Positions 37,088-45,874 are shown, counted from the stretch's first letter. The stretch is DNA of 64,000 bases from Salinilacustrithrix flava (GCA_024128875.1 JAMYFF010000009.1:62001-126000); one strand, 5' to 3'. Program-made: numbers and translations. The notes: a model not told the origin generated them from the sequence alone.

Positions 37088-37963
37088 TCAGACCGTGAAC
37101 CGGAAGACCTGGTGCACCCGGTCCGGCGCCCCACCATCGGGTGACCAGGGCGACAGCACCGTCGAGTACCCACGGGCCCGGCACGCGGCCAGCAGCCGAG
37201 GCACCAGCACCGAGGGATCCCCGTCGCACCGCACGCAGACCGCGGTGTCGGACACCCGCTCCCGCGCCCGACGGGCCAACCGCCACGCCGACCGCACGGA
37301 GGCCCCTGCCAGCAGCTGGGTGACGTCAGGGACGGCCGCGATCCCGTCGAGCACCAACGCAGGGTCGGCGTAGCCACCCGCCTGGGGCGGAGGGTCCTCC
37401 CCGCTCGGGGACGGCACCTCGCCGCCCCAGCCCTCGGTCGAGAGGTGGAAGGTCGCCCGACGCTCCCCCGGCTCCGCGCCAGCGGTGCGCAGCTGCTCGG
37501 CGTACCACGGGGGCTGCCACGCCCGGCCGGTGGCGGCGGCGTGCTCGAAGCCCTCGACCAGCACGCCGAAGTCCTCGTCGGGCGTCCAGGTCACCGGGCC
37601 GACCATCGACGACACCCCCTGCTCGCGCAACCACCCCCTCGCGGCGTCCACGAGCGCAGTGGTCACCGCGGCATCGTCGGCGACGTCGAACATCCCGAAC
37701 CAGCCCTGTTCCGACCCGCTCCCGTCCACGTGGGCGGCGATGCGCCCGGCGGGCTGGCCGGCCCGGCGGGCCAGGAAGAAGGCGGCGTCGCCCCGGTCGA
37801 AGTAGGGGTGGCGCCGGGCATCGTGGCGCCACTGCTCGTGGGCCCGGACGCCAGCCGACCACCGGTCATCAGTGCCGAGCAGCACGAAGGGGACCTCCGC
37901 GAAGCGCCGCAGCTGCGACTTCGACTCGACCGGCTCGACGGTGACGGCACCTGCGGTGGGCAC
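37088..37963 (-). CDS. GNAT-fold acetyltransferase-like protein
   Basis: A 291-residue protein resembling the family whose N-terminal part reads W.PP....E....HPFF..AEAAFFLA..DG.PVGRIAA; here HPYFDRGDAAFFLARRAGQPAGRIAAHVD (about 52-80) followed by GWFGMFDVADDAAVTTALVDAARGWLREQGVSSMVGPVTW. These are predicted N-acetyltransferases of unknown substrate. The C-terminal third is divergent. GTG start, 6 bases after TACCCT, divergent from fbiC. Confidence 0.75.
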   Translation of the reverse strand: MPTAGAVTVEPVESKSQLRRFAEVPFVLLGTDDRWSAGVRAHEQWRHDARRHPYFDRGDAAFFLARRAGQPAGRIAAHVDGSGSEQGWFGMFDVADDAAVTTALVDAARGWLREQGVSSMVGPVTWTPDEDFGVLVEGFEHAAATGRAWQPPWYAEQLRTAGAEPGERRATFHLSTEGWGGEVPSPSGEDPPPQAGGYADPALVLDGIAAVPDVTQLLAGASVRSAWRLARRARERVSDTAVCVRCDGDPSVLVPRLLAACRARGYSTVLSPWSPDGGAPDRVHQVFRFTV

Positions 37964-37969
37964 GCCGCG

Positions 37970-37975
37970 AGGGTA
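37970..37975 (-). promoter_or_regulatory. Putative -10 element for the GNAT-like gene
   Basis: TACCCT on the minus strand, 6 bases before the GTG. Confidence 0.5.
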
Positions 37976-37989
37976 TGTGAGCCCCCCGA

Positions 37990-37995
37990 TAGGGT
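37990..37995 (+). promoter_or_regulatory. Putative -10 element for fbiC
   Basis: TAGGGT, 6 bases before the ATG, back to back with the GNAT-like gene promoter. Confidence 0.5.
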
Positions 37996-38001
37996 CTGCC
38001 C

Positions 38002-40344
38002 ATGGTGGACCCGACGCACCCGCTGCTGGCGCTCCCCCTCGACGAGCTGCAGGCCCGAGCCCGGGCCGTGCGCGACGAGCGGACCGGCACCCGCATCACC
38101 TACTCCCCCAAGGTCTTCATCCCGCTGACCATGCTGTGCCGGGACAAGTGCGGCTACTGCACGTTCGCCCAGCCGCCGGCCCGGCTGGAATCTCCGTACC
38201 TCACGCCCGACCAGGTGCTCGCCATCGCCCGAGCCGGCGCCCAAGCCGGGTGCCACGAGGCGCTGTTCACCCTCGGTGAGCGCCCCGAGGAGCGCTACCC
38301 CGCCGCCGCCGAGTGGCTGGCCGCCAACGGGTACGAGTCGACGGTCGACTACCTCGCCGCCATGTGCCGCCTGGTCCTCGAGGAGACCGGTCTCCTCCCC
38401 CACGCCAACGCCGGGGCGCTGTACCCCGACGAGCTGGCCGAGCTCCGGCCCGTCGCCCCGTCCCAGGGGATGATGCTCGAGACCCTGCGCGACGACCTCG
38501 AGTGCCACCGCGGCTCGCCCGACAAGGTGCCGGCCCGCCGCCTGGCCACCCTCGAGGCGGCCGGTGAGCTCGGCATCGCCTTCACCACCGGCATCCTCGT
38601 CGGCATCGGGGAGGACCCCATCGATCGGGTGCACGCGCTGGAGGCCATCGCCGAGAGCCACGCCCGCCACGGCCACGTGCAGGAGGTGATCGTCCAGAAC
38701 TTCCTGCCCAAGGCCGGCACCGGCATGCACAAGGCCGCACCGTGCCCGCACGACGACTTCGTCCAGGCCATCGCCCTCGCCCGGCTCATCCTCCCGCGCG
38801 AGATCCACCTCCAGGCCCCACCGAACCTCTCCGACGACTTCGGCGTGCTGCTCGACGCCGGCATCGACGACTGGGGCGGCGTGTCCCCGGTGACCGCCGA
38901 CCACGTCAACCCGGAGCGGCCCTGGCCGGCGCTCGACCGCCTCCGCGAGGTCACCGAGGCCAGGGGCTTCACGCTCGCCCCCCGGCTCACGATCTATCCG
39001 GAATTCGCACAGGCCGCGGCCAACCACCCGTCGGCGTCGGGAGCGCCAGCGAGCAGCCGACACGACTCCGGCGGAGCCGGAGGCCCTGAACACGCTCCCG
39101 ACTCCTTCCTCGACGAGGGTCTGCGCTTCCCCGTGCTCGACCGCAGCGACGCCGAGGCCATGGGCCGCGACGACCGCTGGTACTCGGGCCACGAGGATGC
39201 CCCGCCGGTCCTCGTGCCCGGCCACGCCGCGGCCGGCGGTGCCGTCGGCGAGGTGCTCGCCGGCGCCCTGCTCGGCCAGGAGCTCGGCGTCGAGGAGATC
39301 ACGACCCTGTTCGGCGCACGCGGGCCCGAGGTCGCCGCCGTGGCCCAGGTCGCCGACGACATGCGACGCGAAGCCGTCGGCGACGCGGTCACGTGGGTGC
39401 AGAACCGCAACATCAACTACACCAACGTGTGCACCTTCAAGTGCCGCTTCTGCGGGTTCTCCAAGGGCCCGCTGTCGCTGAACCTGCGCGGCAACCCCTA
39501 CCTGCTGACCCTCGACGAGATCGCCGGACGCGTGCGCGAGGCCTGGGACATGGGCGCCACCGAGGTCTGCCTGCAGGGCGGCATCCACCCCGACTTCGAC
39601 GGCGACTACTACATCGACGTCACCAAGGCCGTGAAGGAGGCCGCACCGGGCATCCACGTCCACGGCTTCACCGCGCTCGAGGTCACCGAAGGAGCCAAGC
39701 GCCTCGGCGAGCCGTTGGCCGACTACCTGCGCCGCCTGATGGACGTGGGCCTCGCCACCCTCCCGGGCACCGCGGCCGAGATCCTCGACGACAACATGCG
39801 GGCCCTGCTGTGCCCGGACAAGATCGACACCGAGGAGTGGCTCGACGCCCACCGCACCGCCCACCAGGTCGGTCTGCGGTCGAACGTGACGATCATGTAC
39901 GGCGCCATCGAGAACCCGGTGCACTGGGCCCGCCACATCGTGCGCACCCGCGCCCTGCAGCGCGAGACGGGCGGCTTCACCGAGTTCGTGCCCCTCCCGT
40001 TCGTGCACATGGCCGCCCCCATGTACATCCAGCGCAAGGCCCGTCGCGGCCCCACCTTCCGCGAGGCGCTGCTGATGCACGCCGTCGGTCGCATCGCCTA
40101 CCGCGGCGCCATCGACAACATCCAGGTGTCCTGGGTGAAGATGGGCCGCTCCGGTGTCGAGCAGTGCCTGCAGGCCGGCGTCAACGACCTCGGGGGCACG
40201 CTCATGGACGAGAACATCTCCCGCGCCGCCGGCGCCAACCACGGCCAGATGATGCAGGGCGAGGACTTCCGCACCATCGTGGAGCCCCTCGGTCGCCGCC
40301 TCGAGCAGCGCACCACGCTCTACGGGCGCACGGCGCCCGCGTAG
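38002..40344 (+). CDS. fbiC: FO synthase FbiC (CofG-CofH fusion), cofactor F420 biosynthesis
   Basis: A 780-residue bifunctional radical-SAM enzyme that makes the deazaflavin FO from tyrosine and a flavin precursor. The CofG half has C46, C50, C53 (CRDKCGYC) and the CofH half C477, C481, C484 (CTFKCRFC), both binding 4Fe-4S clusters. Other family blocks include LPHANAGALYPDEL and GGIHPDFDGDYYID. The linker between halves (about residues 344-368, Ser/Ala/Gly-rich) is the translation of a REP-like palindrome and is absent from the expected YPE..-LRPxVL join. Presence implies F420-dependent enzymes in the organism. The other fbi genes are not in the window. Confidence 0.97.
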   Translation: MVDPTHPLLALPLDELQARARAVRDERTGTRITYSPKVFIPLTMLCRDKCGYCTFAQPPARLESPYLTPDQVLAIARAGAQAGCHEALFTLGERPEERYPAAAEWLAANGYESTVDYLAAMCRLVLEETGLLPHANAGALYPDELAELRPVAPSQGMMLETLRDDLECHRGSPDKVPARRLATLEAAGELGIAFTTGILVGIGEDPIDRVHALEAIAESHARHGHVQEVIVQNFLPKAGTGMHKAAPCPHDDFVQAIALARLILPREIHLQAPPNLSDDFGVLLDAGIDDWGGVSPVTADHVNPERPWPALDRLREVTEARGFTLAPRLTIYPEFAQAAANHPSASGAPASSRHDSGGAGGPEHAPDSFLDEGLRFPVLDRSDAEAMGRDDRWYSGHEDAPPVLVPGHAAAGGAVGEVLAGALLGQELGVEEITTLFGARGPEVAAVAQVADDMRREAVGDAVTWVQNRNINYTNVCTFKCRFCGFSKGPLSLNLRGNPYLLTLDEIAGRVREAWDMGATEVCLQGGIHPDFDGDYYIDVTKAVKEAAPGIHVHGFTALEVTEGAKRLGEPLADYLRRLMDVGLATLPGTAAEILDDNMRALLCPDKIDTEEWLDAHRTAHQVGLRSNVTIMYGAIENPVHWARHIVRTRALQRETGGFTEFVPLPFVHMAAPMYIQRKARRGPTFREALLMHAVGRIAYRGAIDNIQVSWVKMGRSGVEQCLQAGVNDLGGTLMDENISRAAGANHGQMMQGEDFRTIVEPLGRRLEQRTTLYGRTAPA
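39033..39102. repeat. REP-like palindromic element inside fbiC
   Basis: A 28-nt part (39032-39059) is the exact reverse complement of 8577-8604. The element is bounded by a perfect 10-bp inverted repeat, GTCGGGAGCG (39036-39045) and CGCTCCCGAC (39093-39102), with a 7-bp inner hairpin CTCCGGC/GCCGGAG. It is translated in frame. Confidence 0.7.
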
Positions 40345-40345
40345 C

Positions 40346-40726
40346 TCACGCGGCCGCGGCCTTCGCGGCCCGGCCGACAAGCTCGACCAGGTCGTCGGGG
40401 TCGAAGGGCTTGCTCAGGAAGAACTCCCGGTCGGCCAGGGCCACCGGTGCCTGCTCGGCCGAGGCGATGTCCGCGGTGAAGATCACCACCGGCAGGTCGC
40501 GGAGCAGGCCGGGCGCGCCCCGGACCCGGCGCAGCACCTCCCAGCCGTCGATCCCGGGCATCCGCACGTCGAGGAGGAGCACGTCGGGGAGGTGGTCCCC
40601 ACCGAGCGCGTCGAGGGCGGCCTCGCCCGACTCGGCCTCCCAGACGTCGTAGCCGGACGCCTCGAGGATGACGCGGGTCACCAGCCGGACATCGGGTTCA
40701 TCGTCCACCACCAGCACCGAGCTCAC
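40346..40726 (-). CDS. Single-domain response regulator (receiver domain)
   Basis: A 126-residue CheY-like receiver. The acidic pair DDEPD, phospho-acceptor Asp in DVLLLDVRMPGIDGWEVLRR (about residue 52), Thr in VVIFTADIAS and the conserved Lys in FFLSKPFDPDDLV are all present. No output domain, so it acts on a partner protein or in a phosphorelay. GTG at 40726 is preferred; GGAG lies upstream. It is convergent with fbiC, with the two stops two bases apart. No histidine kinase is adjacent. Confidence 0.92.
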   Translation of the reverse strand: MSSVLVVDDEPDVRLVTRVILEASGYDVWEAESGEAALDALGGDHLPDVLLLDVRMPGIDGWEVLRRVRGAPGLLRDLPVVIFTADIASAEQAPVALADREFFLSKPFDPDDLVELVGRAAKAAAA

Positions 40727-40833
40727 TGCGACCCCGCTCCCTCCGACCGGGCGTGCAGGGTATGGCACGCCGGCCCTCGCGACGAGGACCGAGCCGACCG
40801 CCGTTCGCGGCGCCCTGTGCCATGCTCGCACCC

Positions 40834-41856
40834 ATGTCCGAGGTCCCCGTCAGCCGAGCCCAGATCGACGAGCTCCTCGATGCCGCCGGCGCGGTGCGCA
40901 ACCGCGACCTGCTGGCCGACATCTTCCGCACCACGGTCGCGCTCGCGGGCGATGACATCTCCCGGCTCGACCTCAAGATCGCCTCGGCGTCGCTGCACGA
41001 GATGCGCCTCGCCTTCAACACCTTCCGGCCCTACGCCCACCGGTCCAAGGTGACCATGTTCGGCTCGGCCCGCACCCAGCCCGACGACGCCGAGTACCAC
41101 CAGACCCGCCGCCTGGCCGCCGACTTCGCCGAGCGGGGGTGGATGGTGGTCACCGGCGCCGGTCCGGGGATCATGGCCGCCGGGATGGAGGGTGCCGGTC
41201 GGGAGAACTCCATCGGGGTCACCATCCGGCTCCCGTTCGAGGAGTCGGCCAACGAGTTCATCGACGGCGACGACAAGCTCGTCGCGATGAAGTACTTCTT
41301 CACCCGCAAGCTGATGCTGGTGAAGGAGTCGAAGGGCTTCGTCGCCCTGCCCGGCGGGTTCGGGACCCAGGACGAGACCTTCGAGCTGTTCACCCTCCAG
41401 CAGACCGGCAAGAGCGTCCCCGCCCCCGTCGTCCTCCTCGACATCCCCGGCGGCACCTACTGGACGTCGTGGGTCCGCTTCGTGGAGGAGGAGCTCGTGG
41501 CCGGCGGGCTGGTGAGCCCGGGCGACCTCGAGCTGTTCGCCGTCACCGACGACGTCGACGTCGCCTGCGAGGAGATCGTCGGCTTCTACCGCAACTACGA
41601 CTCCATCCGGTGGGCCGGCGACCGCCTCATCATCCGGATGCAGCAGGGCCCGGACGACGCGCAGCTCGAGGCGCTCAACGACGCGCACGGCCACCTGCTC
41701 ACCCAGGGGCGCATCGAGCGAACCGAGCCCACCCCTGCCGAGCGGTCCAGCGGCGACGCCCTCGACCTCGACCGCGTCGTGATGCACTACGACAAGTGGC
41801 GCCAGAGCTCGATCCACCGCATCATCCGCGACGTGAACGGGTGGATGCCTGCGTGA
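40834..41856 (+). CDS. LOG-family protein (lysine decarboxylase-like Rossmann fold)
   Basis: A 340-residue protein of the LOG/TIGR00730-like superfamily with an N-terminal helical extension (residues 1-70). The nucleotide-binding motifs are MFGSARTQPDDAEY, VVTGAGPGIMAAGMEGAGRENSIGV and LPGGFGTQDETFELFTLQQTG (PGGxGTxxE signature). Relatives release free cytokinin-type bases or hydrolyse nucleotide 5'-monophosphates; this larger branch is uncharacterised. A CATGCT hexamer lies 7 bases before the ATG. Its stop overlaps the acyl-CoA dehydrogenase start (GTGA). Confidence 0.9.
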   Translation: MSEVPVSRAQIDELLDAAGAVRNRDLLADIFRTTVALAGDDISRLDLKIASASLHEMRLAFNTFRPYAHRSKVTMFGSARTQPDDAEYHQTRRLAADFAERGWMVVTGAGPGIMAAGMEGAGRENSIGVTIRLPFEESANEFIDGDDKLVAMKYFFTRKLMLVKESKGFVALPGGFGTQDETFELFTLQQTGKSVPAPVVLLDIPGGTYWTSWVRFVEEELVAGGLVSPGDLELFAVTDDVDVACEEIVGFYRNYDSIRWAGDRLIIRMQQGPDDAQLEALNDAHGHLLTQGRIERTEPTPAERSSGDALDLDRVVMHYDKWRQSSIHRIIRDVNGWMPA

Positions 41857-42992
41857 GCGGGCCCGACCTCACCGACGACGACCTCGACGCCAGCCGGACC
41901 CGGTTGCGGGCCTGGCTCGCCGAGCACCCGGACCCGGACGGGCCGACCCTCGCTGCCGCCGGCCTGGTCGCCCCGCACTACCCGCCGCCGTGGGGCGTCG
42001 GCGCTGGCCCCGAGCTGCAGCTGCTCATCGACGCCGAGCTGGAGCAGGCCGGCGTCACCGGCCCCGACAACCCGATCGGCATCGGCTGGGCCGGTCCCAC
42101 GCTGGTGGCCGCCGGCACGCCCGAGCAGCAGCAGCGGTGGCTGCCCGGCCTCCTGTCGGGTGCGGACTTCTGGTCCCAGCTGTTCAGCGAACCCGAGGCC
42201 GGCTCCGACCTCGCCTCCCTGCGCACCAGGGCCGAGCGCTACGGCGACGTCTACGTCGTGAACGGCCAGAAGATCTGGTCCACGTGGGCCGACCGGGCCG
42301 CCTACGGGATCCTCCTCGCCCGCACGGACCCCGCCGCACCCCAGCACCGGGGCATCAGCTACTTCGTGCTCGACCTCTCCCTTCCGGGCATCGACGTCCG
42401 GCCGATCACCGAGATGACCGGGCAGTCCCACTTCAACGAGGTCTTCCTCACCGACGTGCGGGTGCCCGTCGACTGCCGGATCGGCGACGAGGGCGACGGG
42501 TGGCGCCTGGCCAAGGTCACCCTCGGCAACGAGCGGGTGTCGCTGTCCGAGGGCGGCGTGTGCTGGGGCATGGGACCCACCAGCAGCGACGCGTTCGAGC
42601 TGCTGCGCGACCAGGGGGTGCCCGACCCGGTGGCCCGCCAGGAGGCGGCCCGGCTGTGGAGCCAGGCCAAGGTGCTCGAGCTGCTCGACCAGCGCGTGGT
42701 CGAGGCGGTGGTGCGGGGCGAGGACCCGACGCCTGTCGCGTCCCTCAAGAAGCGCCTCGCCGACGTGCACGGCCAGGAGCTGCTGACCTTCGTGAAGGAC
42801 CGGCGCGGTCCGCACGGGATGCTCGGCGACCAGGGCCCCCACGCCGAGGAGGTCGACGTGTGGCACTGGGCCTACCTGTTCTCCCGGGCCCTCACCATCG
42901 GCGGCGGCACGACCGAGGTGCTGTCCAACATCATCGCCGAGCAGCTGCTCGGCCTGCCCAGGGAGCCCCGGCCCCGAGGAGGCACCACGTGA
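41853..42992 (+). CDS. Acyl-CoA dehydrogenase family protein
   Basis: A 379-residue flavoprotein that oxidises an acyl-CoA to the enoyl-CoA. The FAD-binding blocks QLFSEPEAGSDLASLRTRAERYGDVYVVNGQKIWSTWADRA, TEMTGQSHFNEVFLTDVRVP and the C-terminal GGGTTEVLSNIIAEQLLGLP are clear. The N-terminal helical domain is shorter than usual (DLTDDDLDASRTRLRAWLAEHP). GTG start overlaps the LOG gene stop and its own stop overlaps the crotonase start, so the three are one unit that could carry out successive steps of beta-oxidation. Confidence 0.92.
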   Translation: MSGPDLTDDDLDASRTRLRAWLAEHPDPDGPTLAAAGLVAPHYPPPWGVGAGPELQLLIDAELEQAGVTGPDNPIGIGWAGPTLVAAGTPEQQQRWLPGLLSGADFWSQLFSEPEAGSDLASLRTRAERYGDVYVVNGQKIWSTWADRAAYGILLARTDPAAPQHRGISYFVLDLSLPGIDVRPITEMTGQSHFNEVFLTDVRVPVDCRIGDEGDGWRLAKVTLGNERVSLSEGGVCWGMGPTSSDAFELLRDQGVPDPVARQEAARLWSQAKVLELLDQRVVEAVVRGEDPTPVASLKKRLADVHGQELLTFVKDRRGPHGMLGDQGPHAEEVDVWHWAYLFSRALTIGGGTTEVLSNIIAEQLLGLPREPRPRGGTT

Positions 42993-43780
42993 GCCACGAG
43001 TTCTCCACGATCGGCTTCGAGCGCGACGGCGACGTCCTGATCGTCACGATCGACAACCCGACCTCGCCCGTCAACGCCGTCGACGGCGCCCTGCACGAGG
43101 ACCTTGCTGCCCTCTTCCCCCGCCTCCAGGCCGAGCGGGACGCCCGGGCCGTCCTGCTGACCGGGCGCGGCAAGGCCTTCTCCGCCGGCGGGGACTTCGA
43201 CTGGTTCCCGACCCTGCAGGACGCCACCGCGCTCGAGCACCTGCGCCTCGACGCCAAGTCCATGATCTGGGACCTGCTCGACGTCCACCTGCCGATCGTG
43301 GCCGCGGTGAACGGGCACGCCATGGGGCTGGGCGCGTCGGTGGCGCTGCTCTGCGACGTGGTGTTCGTCTCCGAGCGAGCCACGATCGGCGACCCCCACG
43401 TGAAGGTCGGCCTCGTCGCCGGCGACGGCGGCACCATCGCCTGGCCGCTCGCCCTCGGCCCGATGCTGGCCAAGCGGTTCCTGCTCACCGGCGACGCGGT
43501 CGGTGCCGAGGAGGCGGTGCGCCTCGGCCTCGCCCACCGCGCCGTCGCCCCCGACCAGCTCCACGCCGAGGCCCTCGCCTTCGCCCACCGCCTCGCGAGC
43601 GGGGCGCCGCTCGCCCTGCAGTACACGAAGGCGGCGATCAACGCCTGGATCAAGTCCACGGCGGCACCGTCGTTCGACCTGGCCCAGGCCTACGAGATCG
43701 CCACCTTCCGCTCCGAGGACCACCGGGAGGCCCTGGATGCGCTCGCCGAGGACCGCCCGCCCGGGTTCCGCGGCCGGTAG
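42989..43780 (+). CDS. Enoyl-CoA hydratase/isomerase (crotonase) family protein
   Basis: A 263-residue crotonase. The oxyanion-hole segments RGKAFSAGGDFDWF and AAVNGHAMGLGASVALLCDVVFVSERATIGDPHVKVGLVAGDGG are present. Of the two glutamates used by enoyl-CoA hydratase, the first position is Ala/Ser (GLGASVAL) and the second is Asp (AGDGG), so simple hydration is uncertain and isomerase, hydrolase or other crotonase chemistry is possible. GTG start with GAGGAGG nine bases upstream, overlapping the dehydrogenase stop. Confidence 0.9.
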   Translation: MSHEFSTIGFERDGDVLIVTIDNPTSPVNAVDGALHEDLAALFPRLQAERDARAVLLTGRGKAFSAGGDFDWFPTLQDATALEHLRLDAKSMIWDLLDVHLPIVAAVNGHAMGLGASVALLCDVVFVSERATIGDPHVKVGLVAGDGGTIAWPLALGPMLAKRFLLTGDAVGAEEAVRLGLAHRAVAPDQLHAEALAFAHRLASGAPLALQYTKAAINAWIKSTAAPSFDLAQAYEIATFRSEDHREALDALAEDRPPGFRGR

Positions 43781-43783
43781 CGT
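43778..43783 (+). promoter_or_regulatory. Putative -10 element overlapping the crotonase stop
   Basis: TAGCGT, 10 bases before the next ATG (43794). Its TAG is the stop codon of the crotonase gene. Confidence 0.45.
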
Positions 43784-43793
43784 CAACGACCCC

Positions 43794-44552
43794 ATGCCGG
43801 CGGACGAGAACCCCCCATCGCAGCCCGATCCGTACGAGGACCTCCACGAGTTGGTGACCTTCGAGGACCCCGACGAGTACCGCACGTGGATCTTCGACGT
43901 CACCTTCCTCACCAGCTCCTGGACGTGCATCTTCGGCCAGGGCTGCCCCGGCGTGCTCACCGAGGCCGCACCCGAGCTCGAGCAGGGCTGCTGCAGCTAC
44001 GGCGCCCACTTCGTCGACGACGAGGACCACGACGCGACCCTGGCCAAGATCGAGGCGCTCACGCCCGAGCAGTGGCAGTTCCACAAGCAGGGCCGGCGCG
44101 ACGGCGCCACCCGCAAGGACAAGGGCGGCCAGTGGGTCACCCGCCTGCACAAGGGGGCCTGCATCCTGCTCAACCGGCCCGGGCACCCCAACGGCGCCGG
44201 GTGCGCGCTGCACCAGGCCGCGGAGCAGGCCGGCGAGCGCCCCCTCGACTGGAAGCCCGACGTGTGCTGGCAGCTGCCGCTGCGCCTCGAGGAGTCCACC
44301 GACGACCACGGTCACGTCACCTCCACCCTGCGCGAGTGGAAGCGCCGGGACTGGGGCGGCGGCGGTGCCGAGTTCCACTGGTGGTGCACCGACGACCCGT
44401 TGGCCTTCCGGGCCGCCCGGCCGACCTACGAGGTCCTCCGGGACGAGATCATCGAGCTCGTCGGCGAGACGCCCTACCGCCTCTTCGTGGAGCTGATGGA
44501 GCGGCGCCGGGAGTGGACGCCGCTGCCCCACCCCGCCCTGCGCCGCCGGTAG
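43794..44552 (+). CDS. Cysteine-rich protein, possible metal or Fe-S binder
   Basis: A 252-residue soluble protein with about ten cysteines in conserved-looking spots: TCIFGQGCPG, LEQGCCSYGAHF, KGACILLNRPGHPNGAGCALHQA, PDVCWQLPL and FHWWCTDD. The CC-x2-G and C...G-x-GC patterns resemble families that bind zinc or an iron-sulfur cluster (DUF3109/YkgJ-like). It ends in a basic C-terminus. Function unknown. The stop codon is directly next to the stop of the convergent lipoprotein gene (TAGCTA). Confidence 0.8.
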   Translation: MPADENPPSQPDPYEDLHELVTFEDPDEYRTWIFDVTFLTSSWTCIFGQGCPGVLTEAAPELEQGCCSYGAHFVDDEDHDATLAKIEALTPEQWQFHKQGRRDGATRKDKGGQWVTRLHKGACILLNRPGHPNGAGCALHQAAEQAGERPLDWKPDVCWQLPLRLEESTDDHGHVTSTLREWKRRDWGGGGAEFHWWCTDDPLAFRAARPTYEVLRDEIIELVGETPYRLFVELMERRREWTPLPHPALRRR

Positions 44553-45596
44553 CTACTCGGCCCGGAACGCCCGCAGGACGTCCCAGAACGCCGGGTCGGT
44601 CGTGCGGTAGTCGTAGATGCTGCCGCCGATGGCGCCCTGCTCCACCGCGGCCACGACCATGCCGTGGAGGTCGCCGACGGTGGTCTTGTCCCCGATGCCG
44701 CCGATGGTGTGGATCGGGGCGTCGGGCTGTCCGATGCGCTCCCGGATCCGGGCGATGTTCTCGGCGGTGTAGGTGTGGGAGTGGCGCCACGCGCCCCGGC
44801 GGTTGGTCCAGTAGCTCATCGGCAGCCACACGTCGTAGTGCTCGGCCAGGCCCATCCAGGGGTAGTCAGGCCAGAACTGCGGGTTGACGTCCTCCATGAT
44901 CACCGGCTCCATGACGATGGCGGCCAGCGGGCGCCCCTCGAGCGCGGCCTCGAGGCGGGCGGACATGTCGAGCAGGCGGCGGTTGCGCTCGGCCACGTCC
45001 TCCACGTCGCGGGCCTCGATGTCCACGCCGAAGCCGTCGAAGTCCATGGAGGCGATGGCGATCATCCGGCGCAGGTCGGTCTCGGGGTCGACGAAGGTCG
45101 GCAGGTACCAGGCGACCACCGCCATGCCGTGGCCGTGGGCCCGGTCGATGATGCCCTGGAGCCGCTCGGGCTCGAGGATGTCCTCGGGGCTGTTCCACCG
45201 GCTGGCCTGGATGTAGATCGTCTGCACGCCCTCGGCCGCCATGCGGTCGATGTCCTCGAGGCCGATGACGTGGTCGGGCGAGCGGGCGAAGCTCACCGAC
45301 CAGTCGTAGGCGTCGAGCCAGGCACCGAAGCCCCGGTAGGGCTCGAGGGTCCAGGGTTCGGGGCGCGACGGCTCGATCGGGGCGGGCAGGGCCGGCGACG
45401 CAGCCTGCTCGGTGACCCCGCCGTTGCTCGGCGGCACGGTCGACGTCGGGCCGGCCGCCTCGGTGGTGAGGGGTGCGGGAAGCTCGACGTCGGGCACCTG
45501 CTCGAGGTCGACATCGGCGCGCTCCACCGGCGTGGTCTCGCCCGACCCGCAGGCCGCGACGAAGAGAAGGCAGGCCCCCAGCGCGCGTCGAAGCAC
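44553..45596 (-). CDS. Lipoprotein with TIM-barrel, glycosidase-like domain
   Basis: A 347-residue lipoprotein. The signal peptide ends in the lipobox FVAAC, followed by a Pro/Thr/Ser-rich linker to about residue 90. The rest looks like a TIM barrel of the kind found in putative glycoside hydrolases (EGVQTIYIQASRWNSPEDIL, GMAVVAWYLPTFV, FDGFGVDIEAR, PLAAIVMEPVIM, YDVWLPMSYWTNR, GAIGGSIYDYRTTDPAFWDVL). Asp/Glu in FGVDIEA and Tyr/Trp near MSYW would suit a sugar site. GTG at 45596 is chosen because TAGGGT lies 7 bases upstream. Confidence 0.82.
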   Translation of the reverse strand: MLRRALGACLLFVAACGSGETTPVERADVDLEQVPDVELPAPLTTEAAGPTSTVPPSNGGVTEQAASPALPAPIEPSRPEPWTLEPYRGFGAWLDAYDWSVSFARSPDHVIGLEDIDRMAAEGVQTIYIQASRWNSPEDILEPERLQGIIDRAHGHGMAVVAWYLPTFVDPETDLRRMIAIASMDFDGFGVDIEARDVEDVAERNRRLLDMSARLEAALEGRPLAAIVMEPVIMEDVNPQFWPDYPWMGLAEHYDVWLPMSYWTNRRGAWRHSHTYTAENIARIRERIGQPDAPIHTIGGIGDKTTVGDLHGMVVAAVEQGAIGGSIYDYRTTDPAFWDVLRAFRAE

Positions 45597-45603
45597 GGTG
45601 GAA

Positions 45604-45609
45604 ACCCTA
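45604..45609 (-). promoter_or_regulatory. Putative -10 element for the TIM-barrel lipoprotein gene
   Basis: TAGGGT on the minus strand, 7 bases before the GTG. Confidence 0.5.
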
Positions 45610-45648
45610 CGCCCCCCTCGACCATCGCCCAACGCGGGCGGGGCTCAG

Positions 45649-45831
45649 CTACGCGTCGTCGGTGTCAGCGTCTGCGAGGCACCACGAGGCGTGCTCGGCG
45701 CCGGGCGGGGCGTCGCACTCCTCGCAGGGCTCCGGCGGCGCTTCCCCGAAGATGTCCGAGATGTCAATGCCGGCGTCCGAGCGCTTCAGCGCGCGGGCTT
45801 CTTCGAAACGGCGATGTCGACCCTTTTTCAC
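45649..45831 (-). CDS. 60-residue protein with a C-x2-C motif
   Basis: A short protein with a very basic N-terminus (VKKGRHRRFEEARALKRSD) and an acidic C-terminal part carrying CEEC and a third Cys (HASWCLADAD). I do not recognise a family. Its reality is supported by GGGAG seven bases before the GTG, a TACACT hexamer 37 bases upstream, and codons that differ from the flanking shadows. It may be a small zinc-ribbon-like or regulatory protein. Confidence 0.6.
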   Translation of the reverse strand: MKKGRHRRFEEARALKRSDAGIDISDIFGEAPPEPCEECDAPPGAEHASWCLADADTDDA

Positions 45832-45868
45832 GGGCGTGCTCCCGACTCGTGGGGGCTGAGAATCGATC

Positions 45869-45874
45869 AGTGTA
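45869..45874 (-). promoter_or_regulatory. Putative -10 element for the 60-residue protein gene
   Basis: TACACT on the minus strand, in the gap after the RNase D gene; the leader contains GGGAG before the GTG. Confidence 0.5.
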
